Source: Haloferula sp. BvORR071
GTDB lineage: Bacteria > Verrucomicrobiota > Verrucomicrobiia > Verrucomicrobiales > Akkermansiaceae
Length of the DNA stretch: 64,000 nt
Direction: 5' to 3'
NCBI RefSeq assembly: GCF_000739615.1
Contig: NZ_BATP01000040.1
Span: forward strand, 62,001-126,000
Shown piece by piece: positions 16,671-25,303 of the stretch. How positions within the stretch are numbered: the stretch's first letter is position 1; each line of letters begins with the position of its first letter. Position numbers and translations under genes: made by a program. Below the pieces are notes generated by a model that worked only from the letters and a program-made list of their open reading frames with translations, was not told the DNA's origin and made no database searches.

Positions 16671-17471
16671 ATGTCGATCTACTATCTCTGCTTTTTCGTC
16701 GCGGTCATCCACTTGATCGCGACGCTTTCCTACGGGGTGCGGATCGCCGGTGCCCGGACGGGCAAGGTGGCCTTCTGTCTTTCGCTCTTCAACATCCTGG
16801 TGCTGGTGTCGCGGACTTCGAACACCTTGCTCACACCGGCGCTTTCGAAGCGCGTGGAGTCCAGCCTACACGCGGACAGCTCAGGGCTGCAGCACGAGTT
16901 CCACCTGCTGATCCTCTCGGCAAGCGTGGCCACCTTGGTGGGTGCGGTATTGATTCCGATGTTCCAGCGCTATGTGACGGCGGTGGTGGGTTCCTTCGAT
17001 CGCTTTCCCTCGCTGCCGCGGATGATGAAGTTCGCGTTGAGCAAGCCGGGCATCGAGGCGCTGGCGGCTTCATGGACGGTGCCGGCGAAGGGCAACTTCG
17101 AGTTCCTGCGCGCCGGTCACCGGCTGCCGTGGAATATCTTCGCCATGAACGTGATTGGCTCCTCGCTGCTGGCGACCGGGGTTTTGAGTTCGCTCTATGC
17201 GGGACTGCTGGCTCCCGAGCTGCGGATGACGACCGGGCAGCTCTCGGCGGTGGTGAATTTCTTCGGCACGATCATGCTGTTCGCCTTCGTGGATCCGTAT
17301 CTGTCGTACGTGACCGATGGCGCGGCGAAGGGCGGGGAAGGGGATGCGCGCCTGCGTGCGGCGGTATTCGGGATGGCCGGGAGCCGATTGCTCGGAACGG
17401 TGATGGCCCACTTCCTGATGGTGCCGGGCGCGATCATGATCGCGAAGATCGCGCGGGTGATCCCGGCGTAG
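16671..17471 (+). CDS. amj: Lipid II flippase, Amj family (DUF2837)
   Basis: A 266-residue polytopic membrane protein. The first 60 residues carry the Amj signature: IHLIATLSYGVRIAGARTGK, then FNILVLVSRTSNTLL. About six hydrophobic helices are visible, ending in VMAHFLMVPGAIMIAKI. Amj proteins flip lipid-linked peptidoglycan precursor across the inner membrane, as MurJ does, in organisms where they have been studied. I use the ATG at 16671. The frame's earlier start adds 11 charged residues without similarity. It is convergent with the ACT-domain gene. Confidence 0.85.
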   Translation: MSIYYLCFFVAVIHLIATLSYGVRIAGARTGKVAFCLSLFNILVLVSRTSNTLLTPALSKRVESSLHADSSGLQHEFHLLILSASVATLVGAVLIPMFQRYVTAVVGSFDRFPSLPRMMKFALSKPGIEALAASWTVPAKGNFEFLRAGHRLPWNIFAMNVIGSSLLATGVLSSLYAGLLAPELRMTTGQLSAVVNFFGTIMLFAFVDPYLSYVTDGAAKGGEGDARLRAAVFGMAGSRLLGTVMAHFLMVPGAIMIAKIARVIPA

Positions 17472-17518
17472 CTGTAAGGTTGCCACGCTGCTCCTTCCCG
17501 CGGGTAGACTTCCCGAGC

Positions 17519-17539
17519 CGGAATGGCGGAGTCATTCCG
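17519..17539. terminator. Perfect hairpin between convergent amj and the ACT-domain gene
   Basis: CGGAATG at 17519-17525, loop GCGGAGT, CATTCCG at 17533-17539. A 7-bp perfect stem in the 98-base gap between two convergent stops, with no T-run on either side. A two-way terminator is possible. Confidence 0.4.
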
Positions 17540-17569
17540 CTACCTGTGTGGCCGGCGCAGCTGGTGGGC

Positions 17570-18091
17570 TCAGCTTCCGACGGAGACCGAGAGATCCGGC
17601 CCCAGCTTCTCGATGGCAGCGATGAGCGCGGCAGGATCGCCCTCGGCGGCGAGGGAGACGATGCCCTCGGCGTGGAAGATCGGGTGGCCGGACATCGGGG
17701 CGCTTTCGAGGGAGGTGGAGAGTTCCTCGACGTTGGCACCGGCACCGGCGATGGCGGCGGACAATTCGCGGATGATGCCGGGGCGGTCGTTGCCGACGAT
17801 ATCGATCGACAGTGTTTCACGGGCAGCGGCCGGTGCTGCTTCCTGGCGGCGGGCTTGGACCGAGATTCCTTGGTTTCCCAAGTCGGCGAGGGCCTTGAGG
17901 AGAGACTCGGCTTGAGCTTCCGGGCACTCCACCCGCAGAATCCCGGCGAACTGCCCTGCGAGGTGCGCCATGCGGCTCTCCTGCCAGCTGCCGCCGTGGC
18001 TGGCGATCGCTTGGGAGAGGGTGCTGACCAGACCCGGGCGGTCTGCTGCGAGGACGGTCATGACGACGGAGGCGTGCATGCCTCCATCCAA
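17570..18091 (-). CDS. Two-ACT-domain protein, GcvR-like
   Basis: A 173-residue protein made of two ACT domains. The first begins VVMTVLAADRPGLVSTLSQA (about 9-28), the second LSIDIVGNDRPGIIRELSAA (about 93-112). Each has the D-R-P-G turn that binds a small-molecule ligand, typically an amino acid, at the domain interface. This layout matches GcvR, the regulator of glycine cleavage in enterobacteria, but the glycine cleavage genes are not in the window, so the regulatory target is unknown. The start is either the ATG at 18091 or MHASVV at 18079. Confidence 0.82.
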   Translation of the reverse strand: MDGGMHASVVMTVLAADRPGLVSTLSQAIASHGGSWQESRMAHLAGQFAGILRVECPEAQAESLLKALADLGNQGISVQARRQEAAPAAARETLSIDIVGNDRPGIIRELSAAIAGAGANVEELSTSLESAPMSGHPIFHAEGIVSLAAEGDPAALIAAIEKLGPDLSVSVGS

Positions 18092-18169
18092 TCATCGGCC
18101 CGCCAGCCGAGTCAGGTCTTTTTTGGATTTTGGCGCTTGTATTTAAAAAAACTAGATCATTGACCAAAG

Positions 18170-18874
18170 GTGAGGATTCACGCTACACCAGCCCGGAATA
18201 CTGTCCCGACCGTGATCATTCCAAACTCCCTCAGCCCCCTTCCGGTGAGCCCGAGCGGCGAAAGTCCGGAAGATTCTGCCTCCTTTGAGGACTTCGTGGC
18301 GGCCCACGATGTCCGGAAGGTCATTCTCGGCACCGGTGATTTCCCCGTGGAGGGGCTGCCGGCCGACGATTTCGATTGTTTCGCCGGCCGGTCGGATATC
18401 CCGCTGCCGAGGCGGGCAGCAAAGTGGAAGCCAAGTGGCAGGCCGCATGTGGCCGATAGGCCGAAGGAGATCCCAGTAGCGGATCTGGCCCTGGAAATCC
18501 CGGTGGTACACCCCGCTTTCGATGTGATTCCGCCCGTGCGCCGGGCCGCGCCACCGCAAATGCGTGAGCGAGCCGATTGTGAGGCCAGCTATGGCAACAA
18601 GCGACTGAGCCGCACCAGTGAACGCTGGTGGGTGATCGGGATGGGCCTGGCAGCCACGGCGGTGCTCTTCTCCGGTACTCTGGTGGATTTCATCGGCCGC
18701 GAGGCGATGCGCCGCAGCCACGTGGAGACAGCGCCCGCGCCGTCTGCATCGGCCCGGGGCTTCAAGCTGAAGGCGGTAGTGCCCGTGCCTGCCCCTGCCA
18801 GCGCTGCGCAAGGCCAAGAGGAGAAGGAGAAAGCGTTGCCGCTGGCTTCCAAGGTCGAGCGCGAAGAAGATTGA
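18170..18874 (+). CDS. Hypothetical single-pass membrane protein
   Basis: Up to 234 residues: a polar, Pro-rich N-terminal half, one membrane helix (about 154-175, WWVIGMGLAATAVLFSGTLV), and a basic/Ala/Pro-rich end (PVPAPASAAQ, then EEKEKA). The predicted orientation is N-terminus in the cytoplasm. No domain was recognised. Two GTG starts are possible, 18170 and 18212 (MIIPNSLSP); the region just before (18131-18160) is AT-rich and may be the promoter. The neighbouring tRNA gene has its own promoter. Confidence 0.6.
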   Translation: MRIHATPARNTVPTVIIPNSLSPLPVSPSGESPEDSASFEDFVAAHDVRKVILGTGDFPVEGLPADDFDCFAGRSDIPLPRRAAKWKPSGRPHVADRPKEIPVADLALEIPVVHPAFDVIPPVRRAAPPQMRERADCEASYGNKRLSRTSERWWVIGMGLAATAVLFSGTLVDFIGREAMRRSHVETAPAPSASARGFKLKAVVPVPAPASAAQGQEEKEKALPLASKVEREED

Positions 18875-18916
18875 ACAGGATCAGGGACCGCTCCGGCGAT
18901 TCTTTGCAGCGGAGGC

Positions 18917-18944
18917 TTTACAAGCCGAAGGCGGTTGCTACTTT
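18917..18944 (+). promoter_or_regulatory. Promoter for tRNA-Ser
   Basis: TTTACA at 18917-18922, a 16-base spacer, TACTTT at 18939-18944. It has the same -35 hexamer and spacer length as the secG promoter. The expected start near 18951 lies about 19 bases before the mature tRNA 5' end. Confidence 0.55.
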
Positions 18945-18969
18945 CCCGCCCCCAGCCGCCAAACAATAA

Positions 18970-19061
18970 GGAGAGATGGCTGAGCTCGGTTTAAGGCACT
19001 CGACTCGAAATCGAACGTGGGGTTAAACTCACCGAGGGTTCGAATCCCTCTCTCTCCGCCA
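18970..19061 (+). tRNA. tRNA-Ser (anticodon CGA)
   Basis: A class II tRNA. The acceptor GGAGAGA (18970-18976) pairs with TCTCTCC (19051-19057), followed by discriminator G and an encoded CCA (19059-19061). The D region is GCTGAGC with GGTTTAAGGC. The anticodon loop CTCGAAA (19004-19010) places CGA at 19006-19008 and reads UCG. The long variable arm (GTGGG, then CTCAC) and the T arm GAGGG-TTCGAAT-CCCTC are intact. The outermost anticodon-stem pair looks like a C/A mismatch. Confidence 0.96.
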
Positions 19062-19068
19062 CTTTTAG

Positions 19069-19105
19069 AAACGGCCCGCAGGATTCTGCGGGCCGTTTTG
19101 TTTTT
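19069..19105 (+). terminator. Intrinsic terminator after tRNA-Ser
   Basis: A perfect 13-bp stem: AAACGGCCCGCAG (19069-19081), loop GATT, CTGCGGGCCGTTT (19086-19098). The stem runs into TTTTGTTTTT. It begins 7 bases after the tRNA CCA. Confidence 0.92.
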
Positions 19106-19158
19106 CGGCGGGCGAGAAATTCTGTCGCCGGGGACAGGTGCGCGTCTCCCGGATGGCC

Positions 19159-20355
19159 TTAGCCGCTCTTGCGGATCTCGCCGGGGGTGGTGCCGGTGAC
19201 GCGCTTCATGAAGCGGCACAATTCGTCGCCACCGGAAAATCCGCAGCGCTCGGCGAGACGCTCCAAGGTCCAATCGGTGCGCTTGAGGAGTTCGCCGACC
19301 TTCTCCGAGCGGATGCGGTCGATCTCTTGCTTGGGCGTGCGGCCGAGGGTGGCGTGAAAGCGCTGGCGGAGTTGTTCGCGGGAAGCGCCGACCTCCCGGC
19401 ACAAGGTCTCGGCATCCAGCGGTAGATCGAGCGCGCGGTTGCGGATGAAGTTCATCGCGCGGGTCACCACGGGATCGGCAAGCTCCACGCGGCCGGTCGA
19501 TTCGCGGACGCTGATGCCCGGTGAGGGAATCTGAATGCGGGTCTCGGGATCGACCTTCTCGCCGCTCATCATCCGCTGCAGCAGGCTCGCGGCGCTGTGG
19601 CCGAATTGCTTGCCCGGGAAGCGGATGCTCGACAGCGCGGGGGTGGTGGAATGGCAGAAGACGATGTCGTCGCTCACGCCGATCACCGGAACGTCCTCCG
19701 GCACGCGATGGCCGGCTTGCTTGAGTGCGCGGATGGCGATGACCGCGGCGATGTCGTCTTTCGCGAAGAGCCCGCAGGGAGTTGTCAGGCCGGCCATCAG
19801 GCGCCAGGCGATCTGCTCATTCTGCCGGGCACGGATGCGGGGAGCAAAGGTGGAGGAGGCCATCTCCAACACGCGGCAGTCACGGCCGTCTTCCCGCAGG
19901 CGCTCGCGGTAGCCTGCCAGGCGCTCGGAGGAATAGTTGCGGGTGGGGTCGTGGAGGTAGGCGAATTCGCGCAGGCCCAAACCTAACAGGTGCTCGGCGG
20001 CCATGCGGCCCGCGGCGAGGTTGTCGAGGGTTACGCGCGGGAAGACCGCTCCTCGCCGTGGTTGCTCGACGCTCAGGTTCACAACCTTGATGCCCTTCTT
20101 GCGCCAAGCCTTGGCCTCAGTCGGGGTGTAGCGGAAGACCAGCAGGCCATCGCCCTCCCAGTTTTCGTCGATCAATGCGGGATGCAGGTCGCCGCCGCTG
20201 GGCTGCACGAACTCCAGTTCGAAGGAATGACCTTCGCGGAGGAAATCGAGAATGCCACCATAGATGCGGTTGCCGAAGCCTTGGGCCCAATCGACCAGTC
20301 GCACGCCGACACGCCAGGTTCTTGGAGAAGGGGGCCTGCCCGCGGTGGATCTCAT
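19159..20355 (-). CDS. XylR-type transcriptional regulator (LacI-like sensor plus AraC DNA-binding domain)
   Basis: A 398-residue regulator. The N-terminal two-thirds is a periplasmic-binding-like sensor of the LacI/XylR kind (VRLVDWAQGFGNRIYGGIL, then LLVFRYTP, then GLFAKDDIAAVIAIRALKQA and VPVIGVSDD). The C-terminal 100 residues form an AraC double helix-turn-helix (ETLCREVGASREQLRQRFHA, then RLAERCGFSGGDELCRFMKR). I start at MRSTAGRPP (20355); codons further upstream look non-coding. It is divergent from the phosphonate genes and is their likely regulator, sensing a pathway substrate (inference). XylR-family proteins typically sense sugars, so the ligand here would be unusual. Confidence 0.85.
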   Translation of the reverse strand: MRSTAGRPPSPRTWRVGVRLVDWAQGFGNRIYGGILDFLREGHSFELEFVQPSGGDLHPALIDENWEGDGLLVFRYTPTEAKAWRKKGIKVVNLSVEQPRRGAVFPRVTLDNLAAGRMAAEHLLGLGLREFAYLHDPTRNYSSERLAGYRERLREDGRDCRVLEMASSTFAPRIRARQNEQIAWRLMAGLTTPCGLFAKDDIAAVIAIRALKQAGHRVPEDVPVIGVSDDIVFCHSTTPALSSIRFPGKQFGHSAASLLQRMMSGEKVDPETRIQIPSPGISVRESTGRVELADPVVTRAMNFIRNRALDLPLDAETLCREVGASREQLRQRFHATLGRTPKQEIDRIRSEKVGELLKRTDWTLERLAERCGFSGGDELCRFMKRVTGTTPGEIRKSG

Positions 20356-20531
20356 CTGGGAATTCAGCGAGCGGCACTGGCAAAAAGCAAGCCGGGCGAG
20401 GTGAAGGCTTCCGGTGAAATTGCCAAACAATCTTGCGTTTCGCCTATCGACCGCGGAGCGCCAGCTTTCCTAGTGTGGGCACTAATGAGTCGCAAGCCGG
20501 CCCGGTGCTGCGCCATCCTTTCTTGTAATCC

Positions 20532-21671
20532 ATGACATCATCGCAACCCCATGTCGCCATCGTTGGCGCGGGCATCGTCGGTCTGGCTCATGCTTGGGCT
20601 GCGGCCCGCGCCGGCTACCGCGTCACGGTCTTCGAGCGCACGGACAAGGCCCGCGGAGCTTCGGTGCGGAACTTCGGCATGTGCTGGCCGATCGGGCAGC
20701 CGGCGGAACACTTCCCGCTGGCGATGCGCAGCCGCGAGCTGTGGGTGGAGTTCACCAAGGCGACGGGTGCCTATGCCCGGCCCTGCGGCAGCATGCACGT
20801 GGTGGCTCACGATGACGAAGCCGCGGTGCTGGAGGAATTCGTGAGGGCGGCGCCTGACGGAGGCTTCCAAGTCGAGTTGCTGACCCGCGCGCAAGTCGAA
20901 GAGCGCTGCCCCGGCGTGAAGCGCGGTGTGGCGAAGGCGGGGATGTTCAGCACCACCGAGATGAACGTCGATCCGCGCGAGGCAATGGCCTTTTTGCCCG
21001 GCTTCCTCGCGGAGAAACATGGTGTACGCTTTCACTGGAATACGGCGGTGACCCAGGTGGGTGACGGCAAGCTCCACACCGCCCGCGGTGAGGTGCATGC
21101 CTACGACGAAGCCTTCGTCTGCTCCGGGCATGACTTCGAGTCGCTCTTCCCGGAGATCTTTGCCGCGAGCCCGCTCAAGCCCTGCAAGCTGCAGATGCTC
21201 CGCACCGTGCCACAGCCCGGTGGCTGGCAACTGGGGCCGATGCTGGCCAGTGGCCTAACACTCCGCCAGTATTCCAGCTTCCTCGGCTGCCCCTCGCTGG
21301 CGGAGGTGAAGGCGCGGGTCGCGTGGGACATGCCGGAGCTGGACCGCTACGGCATCCATGTCATGGCCTCGCAGGATCGCTTCGGCGGCATCGTACTGGG
21401 AGACTCGCACGAGTACGGCGAGTTCGAGATTTTCGATAAGGCGGAGGTCGATGAACTGATGCTGCGCGAATTGCGCAAGCTCTTCGACTTCCCGGACTGG
21501 ACCATCGCCGAGCGCTGGCATGGCATCTACGCGAAGCATTTCGGGGACGTGGAGTACCGCGCCGAGCCGACGCCTGGCGTCCATATTGCCGGTGGCACCA
21601 GCGGCTCCGGGATGACGATGTCCTTCGGACTGGCCGACCGCTTCTTCGCCAAGCGGGAGTTGGCGGTGTGA
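20532..21671 (+). CDS. FAD-dependent oxidoreductase of phosphonate clusters (TIGR03364-like)
   Basis: A 379-residue DAO-fold flavoenzyme. It opens with the FAD motif HVAIVGAGIVGLAHAWAAA and the glutamate of VTVFER, then RGASVRNFGMCWP, and closes with HIAGGTSGSGMTMSFGLAD. The N-terminal RNFGM.WPIGQ phrase fits the TIGR03364 group found beside phosphonate genes. Some members are reported to oxidise aminoethylphosphonate or N-methyl derivatives to phosphonoacetaldehyde. That would supply the substrate for the dehydrogenase three genes downstream, and no PhnW aminotransferase is present. It is the first gene of the cluster, divergent from the regulator. Confidence 0.8.
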   Translation: MTSSQPHVAIVGAGIVGLAHAWAAARAGYRVTVFERTDKARGASVRNFGMCWPIGQPAEHFPLAMRSRELWVEFTKATGAYARPCGSMHVVAHDDEAAVLEEFVRAAPDGGFQVELLTRAQVEERCPGVKRGVAKAGMFSTTEMNVDPREAMAFLPGFLAEKHGVRFHWNTAVTQVGDGKLHTARGEVHAYDEAFVCSGHDFESLFPEIFAASPLKPCKLQMLRTVPQPGGWQLGPMLASGLTLRQYSSFLGCPSLAEVKARVAWDMPELDRYGIHVMASQDRFGGIVLGDSHEYGEFEIFDKAEVDELMLRELRKLFDFPDWTIAERWHGIYAKHFGDVEYRAEPTPGVHIAGGTSGSGMTMSFGLADRFFAKRELAV

Positions 21672-21678
21672 CGTGATT

Positions 21679-21694
21679 GTTTCTTTTGAGAAAC
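21679..21694. promoter_or_regulatory. Inverted repeat upstream of phnA, candidate operator
   Basis: GTTTCT (21679-21684), 4 bases, AGAAAC (21689-21694): a perfect AT-rich dyad in the 62-base gap before phnA. Its low GC content stands out from the flanking genes and fits a protein-binding dyad better than a terminator. I did not find a second copy upstream of the FAD oxidoreductase. Confidence 0.4.
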
Positions 21695-21733
21695 TTTGTT
21701 GAAATTTGGCGCTTTCTTTCCCAGTCTCCCTGC

Positions 21734-22963
21734 ATGAGATCCTTCGAGGCCAATGGCCGCACTTATCCCCTTCCGTCGAATCCGATCGCAGTCATTTGCC
21801 TGGACGGCTGCGCGGACGAATACCTAAGCACCGCGATTGCCTGCGGGAAGATGCCGCGCCTGGCCGCCATGGCACGCGAGGGCTATCGCGGGATGGTCCG
21901 GGGTGCGCTGCCGTCCTTTACCAACGTCAACAACAGCTCCATCGTCACCGGGGTCGCACCGCGCGTTCATGGCATCTGTGGGAACTTCTTTCTCAATCCG
22001 GAAACGGGCGAGGAAGTCATGATGAACGGTCCCGAATTCCGCCGCTGCGGGACCCTGCTCACTGCCGCTGCCGATGCCGGGCGCAAGGTCGCCTTCATCA
22101 CCGCGAAGGAGAAGCTCAGGACCGTCCTCGGCGATGGTGTGGTGGAGCGCGGGGGAATCGTCTTCTCCTCGGAGAAAGTGGACGAGGCCAAGCTCGCAAC
22201 GCATGGCATCGACGATGCGACCGCGATCATCGGCAAGCCGCGTCCGGAGATCTACTCCGGGGATGCCTCGATCTACGTGCTCGAAGCCGGAGCCGCCTTG
22301 GCGGAGCAGGGGAGGGCGGACTTCCTCTATCTTTCCACGACTGACTTCATGCAGCACAAATTCGGCCCGCAAGCGCCGGAGATCCTCGATTTCCACGCGA
22401 AGATCGATGCCGCGATCGGTCGTCTGCTGGATGCCGGATGCGTAGTCGCGCTCACCGCCGATCACGGCATGAACGCGAAGAATGACAGCGCGGGGAATCC
22501 CAAGGTGATCTTCGTCGAGTGGTTGCTGCACGGGAAGTTTGGCAAGAAGCTCCGGGTCATCTGCCCGATTACGGACCCCTACGTGGTTCACCACGGCGCG
22601 CTCGGCTCGCTGGTGATGGTCCACTTGGAAAATCCTGCCATCCGCAGCGAAGTGGCGGAATTCCTCTTCGCCCAGTCTGGCATCACGGAGGTACTCACCC
22701 GTGAACAAGCGGTGGAGAAGCTTGAACTCGCTCCTGACCGGATCGGCGATCTGGTCATCCTCTCCGGCCGCGATGTCGTGGTTGGAAAGTCTCCCGAGCA
22801 TCATGATCTCTCGGTGCTGAAGGGGGGGCTGCGCTCGCACGGAGGCCGTTACGAGGAGATGGTCCCGCTCGTCATCTCGAAGCCTCTCACTCCCGAACTC
22901 TGCCGCCTCGCCGAAGGAGACCCGAGGAACTTTGATGTCTTCCACTTCGCCTGTCATGTCTGA
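21734..22963 (+). CDS. phnA: Phosphonoacetate hydrolase
   Basis: Cleaves the C-P bond of phosphonoacetate to acetate and phosphate, a zinc enzyme of the alkaline phosphatase superfamily. All expected active-site residues are visible in the 409-residue protein: Asp24 (CLDGCADEY), the nucleophile Thr63 (SFTNVNNSS), Asp204 and His208 (TTDFMQHKFG), Asp243-His244 (ADHGMNAK) and His369 (LRSHGGRYE). I start at MRSFEANGR (21734); the frame's earlier start runs through the putative operator. The end overlaps the phosphoesterase start by 8 bases. Together with phnY it forms the lower half of an aminoethylphosphonate pathway. Confidence 0.93.
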   Translation: MRSFEANGRTYPLPSNPIAVICLDGCADEYLSTAIACGKMPRLAAMAREGYRGMVRGALPSFTNVNNSSIVTGVAPRVHGICGNFFLNPETGEEVMMNGPEFRRCGTLLTAAADAGRKVAFITAKEKLRTVLGDGVVERGGIVFSSEKVDEAKLATHGIDDATAIIGKPRPEIYSGDASIYVLEAGAALAEQGRADFLYLSTTDFMQHKFGPQAPEILDFHAKIDAAIGRLLDAGCVVALTADHGMNAKNDSAGNPKVIFVEWLLHGKFGKKLRVICPITDPYVVHHGALGSLVMVHLENPAIRSEVAEFLFAQSGITEVLTREQAVEKLELAPDRIGDLVILSGRDVVVGKSPEHHDLSVLKGGLRSHGGRYEEMVPLVISKPLTPELCRLAEGDPRNFDVFHFACHV

Positions 22964-23837
22964 GCCCTCGCGCCGCCGGTTCTTGGCCTCCGCAGTGACC
23001 GCGGCCTTGCCGTTCAAGGCTGCCGAAGCCGCGCCCGCTGGTGTGGCGGGCAGGCCGCTCACGGTGCTGCATCTGACCGACATCCACATCCGGCCGGAGC
23101 ACGATGCGCCAAAGCGGTGCAGCGAGATCCTTCGCGAGGTCCGCAGGCGCTTTCCGGAAATCGACCTGGTGGTGAACACTGGCGATAGCATTTACGCCGC
23201 GGACTACGGCAACATCACCCGTGAGCGCATGCTCGAGCAGTGGAAGATCTGGGATGAGACGGTGATGACTGCGCTCAAAGGGCTGCCGGTGGTCCACTCC
23301 ATCGGTAACCACGATCCGTGGTGGGCTGGAGCGGAGGAGGATGAGATGCGCGGCATCCCCTACGTCTGCCGGCGTCTCGGCCTCAAGGAGCCTTACTCCG
23401 CATCAAGCCACGGCGGATGGGAAGTCATCACCTTGGAGAACTGCCGGGGAAGCATGGACGAAGCCCAGCAGAAATGGCTGTTTGCGAAGCTCGATGCGCT
23501 TCCTGACACAGTGCCCGTGCTGCTCGCCTCACACCTGCCGCTGTTCTCGCTCGCAGGGGACTATGACGGCGGGAACATGAAAGGCGCGAAGGCAGTGGTC
23601 GACAAATTGGCGGCCCGCAAGGCCCCCGTCGTCGCCCTCAGCGGCCACATCCATATCCAGAGCAGCGAGACGCTCTGGAACATCAAGTTCCATTGCAATG
23701 GCGCGCTCAGCGGTTCCTGGTGGGAACCCGGCGACGCGGGGGACGGCAGCTACAAGCGGACTCCCGCCGGTTACGCCCTCCTGCGCCTGTGGCCCGATGG
23801 CCGCAGCGAATCCAACTATCTGCCGCTCACCGCCTGA
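22956..23837 (+). CDS. Tat-exported calcineurin-like metallophosphoesterase
   Basis: A 293-residue protein with a twin-arginine signal (SRRRFLASAVTAAL, residues 5-18) and the metallophosphoesterase ligands in order: Asp42 and His44 (LTDIH), Asp78 (NTGDS), Asn119-His120-Asp121 (GNHD), then ASHLP and GHIHI. It should fold in the cytoplasm, bind two metals and act outside the inner membrane. Its place inside the phosphonate operon suggests it frees a transportable phosphonate from an ester such as a phosphonolipid head group or glycan decoration (inference). The ATG at 22956 overlaps phnA; an ATG at 22935 would put residues before the twin arginines. Confidence 0.88.
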   Translation: MSEPSRRRFLASAVTAALPFKAAEAAPAGVAGRPLTVLHLTDIHIRPEHDAPKRCSEILREVRRRFPEIDLVVNTGDSIYAADYGNITRERMLEQWKIWDETVMTALKGLPVVHSIGNHDPWWAGAEEDEMRGIPYVCRRLGLKEPYSASSHGGWEVITLENCRGSMDEAQQKWLFAKLDALPDTVPVLLASHLPLFSLAGDYDGGNMKGAKAVVDKLAARKAPVVALSGHIHIQSSETLWNIKFHCNGALSGSWWEPGDAGDGSYKRTPAGYALLRLWPDGRSESNYLPLTA

Positions 23838-23857
23838 CGCAGCCGCGTCTTTCTCCG

Positions 23858-25291
23858 ATGTCCTTCACTCCTGTCCATCTTCCGTCCTACATCGCCGGCG
23901 AGCCGGTCACCACCGGCCGCACGCTGGAAGTGCGCTACCCATGGGATGATTCGCTGACTGGAAGCGCCGCGCTGATCGGGCCGGAGCATCTGGAGCAGGC
24001 GATCACCAAGGCGCTGGCTTTCCCCAATGAGTCGCTGACCCGTCACCACCGCTACGAGATCCTGCGCAAGGCCGCGGCGATCCTGGCCGAGCGGCGGGAT
24101 GAGTTCGCCGCGCTAATTACCCGCGAGACCGGCCTGGCCATCCGCGAGGCCAAGTACGAGACCACCCGTAGCTCGGACGTGCTGGAGTTCGCGGCGATGG
24201 AGGCCCTGCGCGACGATGGCCGGATCTTTTCCTGTGACATCACGCCGAACGGCCGGCCACGCAAGGTCTTCACCTCGCGCTATCCTGTTCGTTTGGTCGG
24301 AGCGATCACCCCTTTCAATCACCCGCTGAACCAGGTGGTCCACAAGCTGGCTCCGGCGATTGCGGCGGGCGCACCGGTGTTGCTCAAACCCTCCGACCGC
24401 ACGCCGCTCACCGCGCTGAAGTTCGCCGAGGTGCTCTACGAGGCGGGCCTGCCCGGCCCGATGCTCAGCCTTTTTGTCGGCGGCATTGATGACATCGTCA
24501 CGCCGATGATCACCGATGATCGCGTCGAGGTCGTGACCTTCACCGGCTCCGTGGAGATCGGCAAGAGCATCGCCCGCACTTGTGGCTACAAGCGGATCTG
24601 CCTGGAGCTTGGCGGGAACTCACCACTGATCGTGCTGAACGACGCGGATCCGGATCTCGCCGCGAAGTTGGCTGCGGAGGGTTCCTTCCGGAATTCAGGC
24701 CAGCGCTGCACGGCGGTGAAGCGGATCTTGGTGCAGGAGGGCATTCTGGCGGCCTTCACCGAGCGCTTCGTGAAGCTTGTCCGCGAGGAATACTCCTGCG
24801 GCGATCCCGAGGATCCGGCCACGGTGATCGGCACCGTGATCCACGCGCCCGCCGCGGTGGAACTCCAGCGCCGGGTCGAAGCGGCTGCGGCGATGGGGGC
24901 GAAGGTGCTGCACGGCGGCTGCCGCCGGGGTGCCTTGTTAGAGCCGACGATCATCGCCAATGTGCCGCGCGAGGCGGAGATGGTCGCCCTCGAAAGTTTC
25001 GGGCCCTTGGCTCCGATCATCCCGATCCGCGACCTGGATGACGCGATCCAGTGTTACAACTCTGGCCCCTTCGGCCTGAGTGGCGCGATCGTCACGAATG
25101 ATCTCTCGCTCGCCCTGAAGGCCTGTAAGGAATTGAAGGCTGGCACGACGAATGTTAATGAGGTCCCCGGCTACCGGCTGGAATTGACCCCATTCGGAGG
25201 CACCCGCGACTCGGGACTGGGGGTGAAGGAAGGCGTGATCGAGGCGATCAAGTTCTTCACCCACGAAAAGACCTGGTCGCTCCCCTGGTAA
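23858..25291 (+). CDS. phnY: Phosphonoacetaldehyde dehydrogenase
   Basis: Oxidises phosphonoacetaldehyde to phosphonoacetate with NAD(P). The 477-residue aldehyde dehydrogenase has the NAD-binding block TPFNHPLNQVVHKLAPAIAA, VTFTGSVEIGK, the base Glu250 (LELGGNSP) and the nucleophile Cys284 (SGQRCTAVKR). Assignment to PhnY rather than another dehydrogenase rests on the neighbouring phnA and the overall resemblance to the phosphonoacetaldehyde dehydrogenase group. I start at MSFTPVHLP (23858). A much longer frame upstream overlaps the phosphoesterase in another phase. Confidence 0.88.
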   Translation: MSFTPVHLPSYIAGEPVTTGRTLEVRYPWDDSLTGSAALIGPEHLEQAITKALAFPNESLTRHHRYEILRKAAAILAERRDEFAALITRETGLAIREAKYETTRSSDVLEFAAMEALRDDGRIFSCDITPNGRPRKVFTSRYPVRLVGAITPFNHPLNQVVHKLAPAIAAGAPVLLKPSDRTPLTALKFAEVLYEAGLPGPMLSLFVGGIDDIVTPMITDDRVEVVTFTGSVEIGKSIARTCGYKRICLELGGNSPLIVLNDADPDLAAKLAAEGSFRNSGQRCTAVKRILVQEGILAAFTERFVKLVREEYSCGDPEDPATVIGTVIHAPAAVELQRRVEAAAAMGAKVLHGGCRRGALLEPTIIANVPREAEMVALESFGPLAPIIPIRDLDDAIQCYNSGPFGLSGAIVTNDLSLALKACKELKAGTTNVNEVPGYRLELTPFGGTRDSGLGVKEGVIEAIKFFTHEKTWSLPW

Positions 25292-25303
25292 TCTAACGAG
25301 AGC

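Noticed and set aside
16352..16672. Minus-strand 106-codon frame in the sigma-amj gap
   Set aside because: Pro/Arg/Gly-rich, no start signals, and it spans the putative amj promoter and the hairpin.
16622..18163. Long plus-strand frame (513 codons) across amj and the ACT gene
   Set aside because: Low-complexity Gly/Arg/Asp composition and overlap with recognised genes in other frames.
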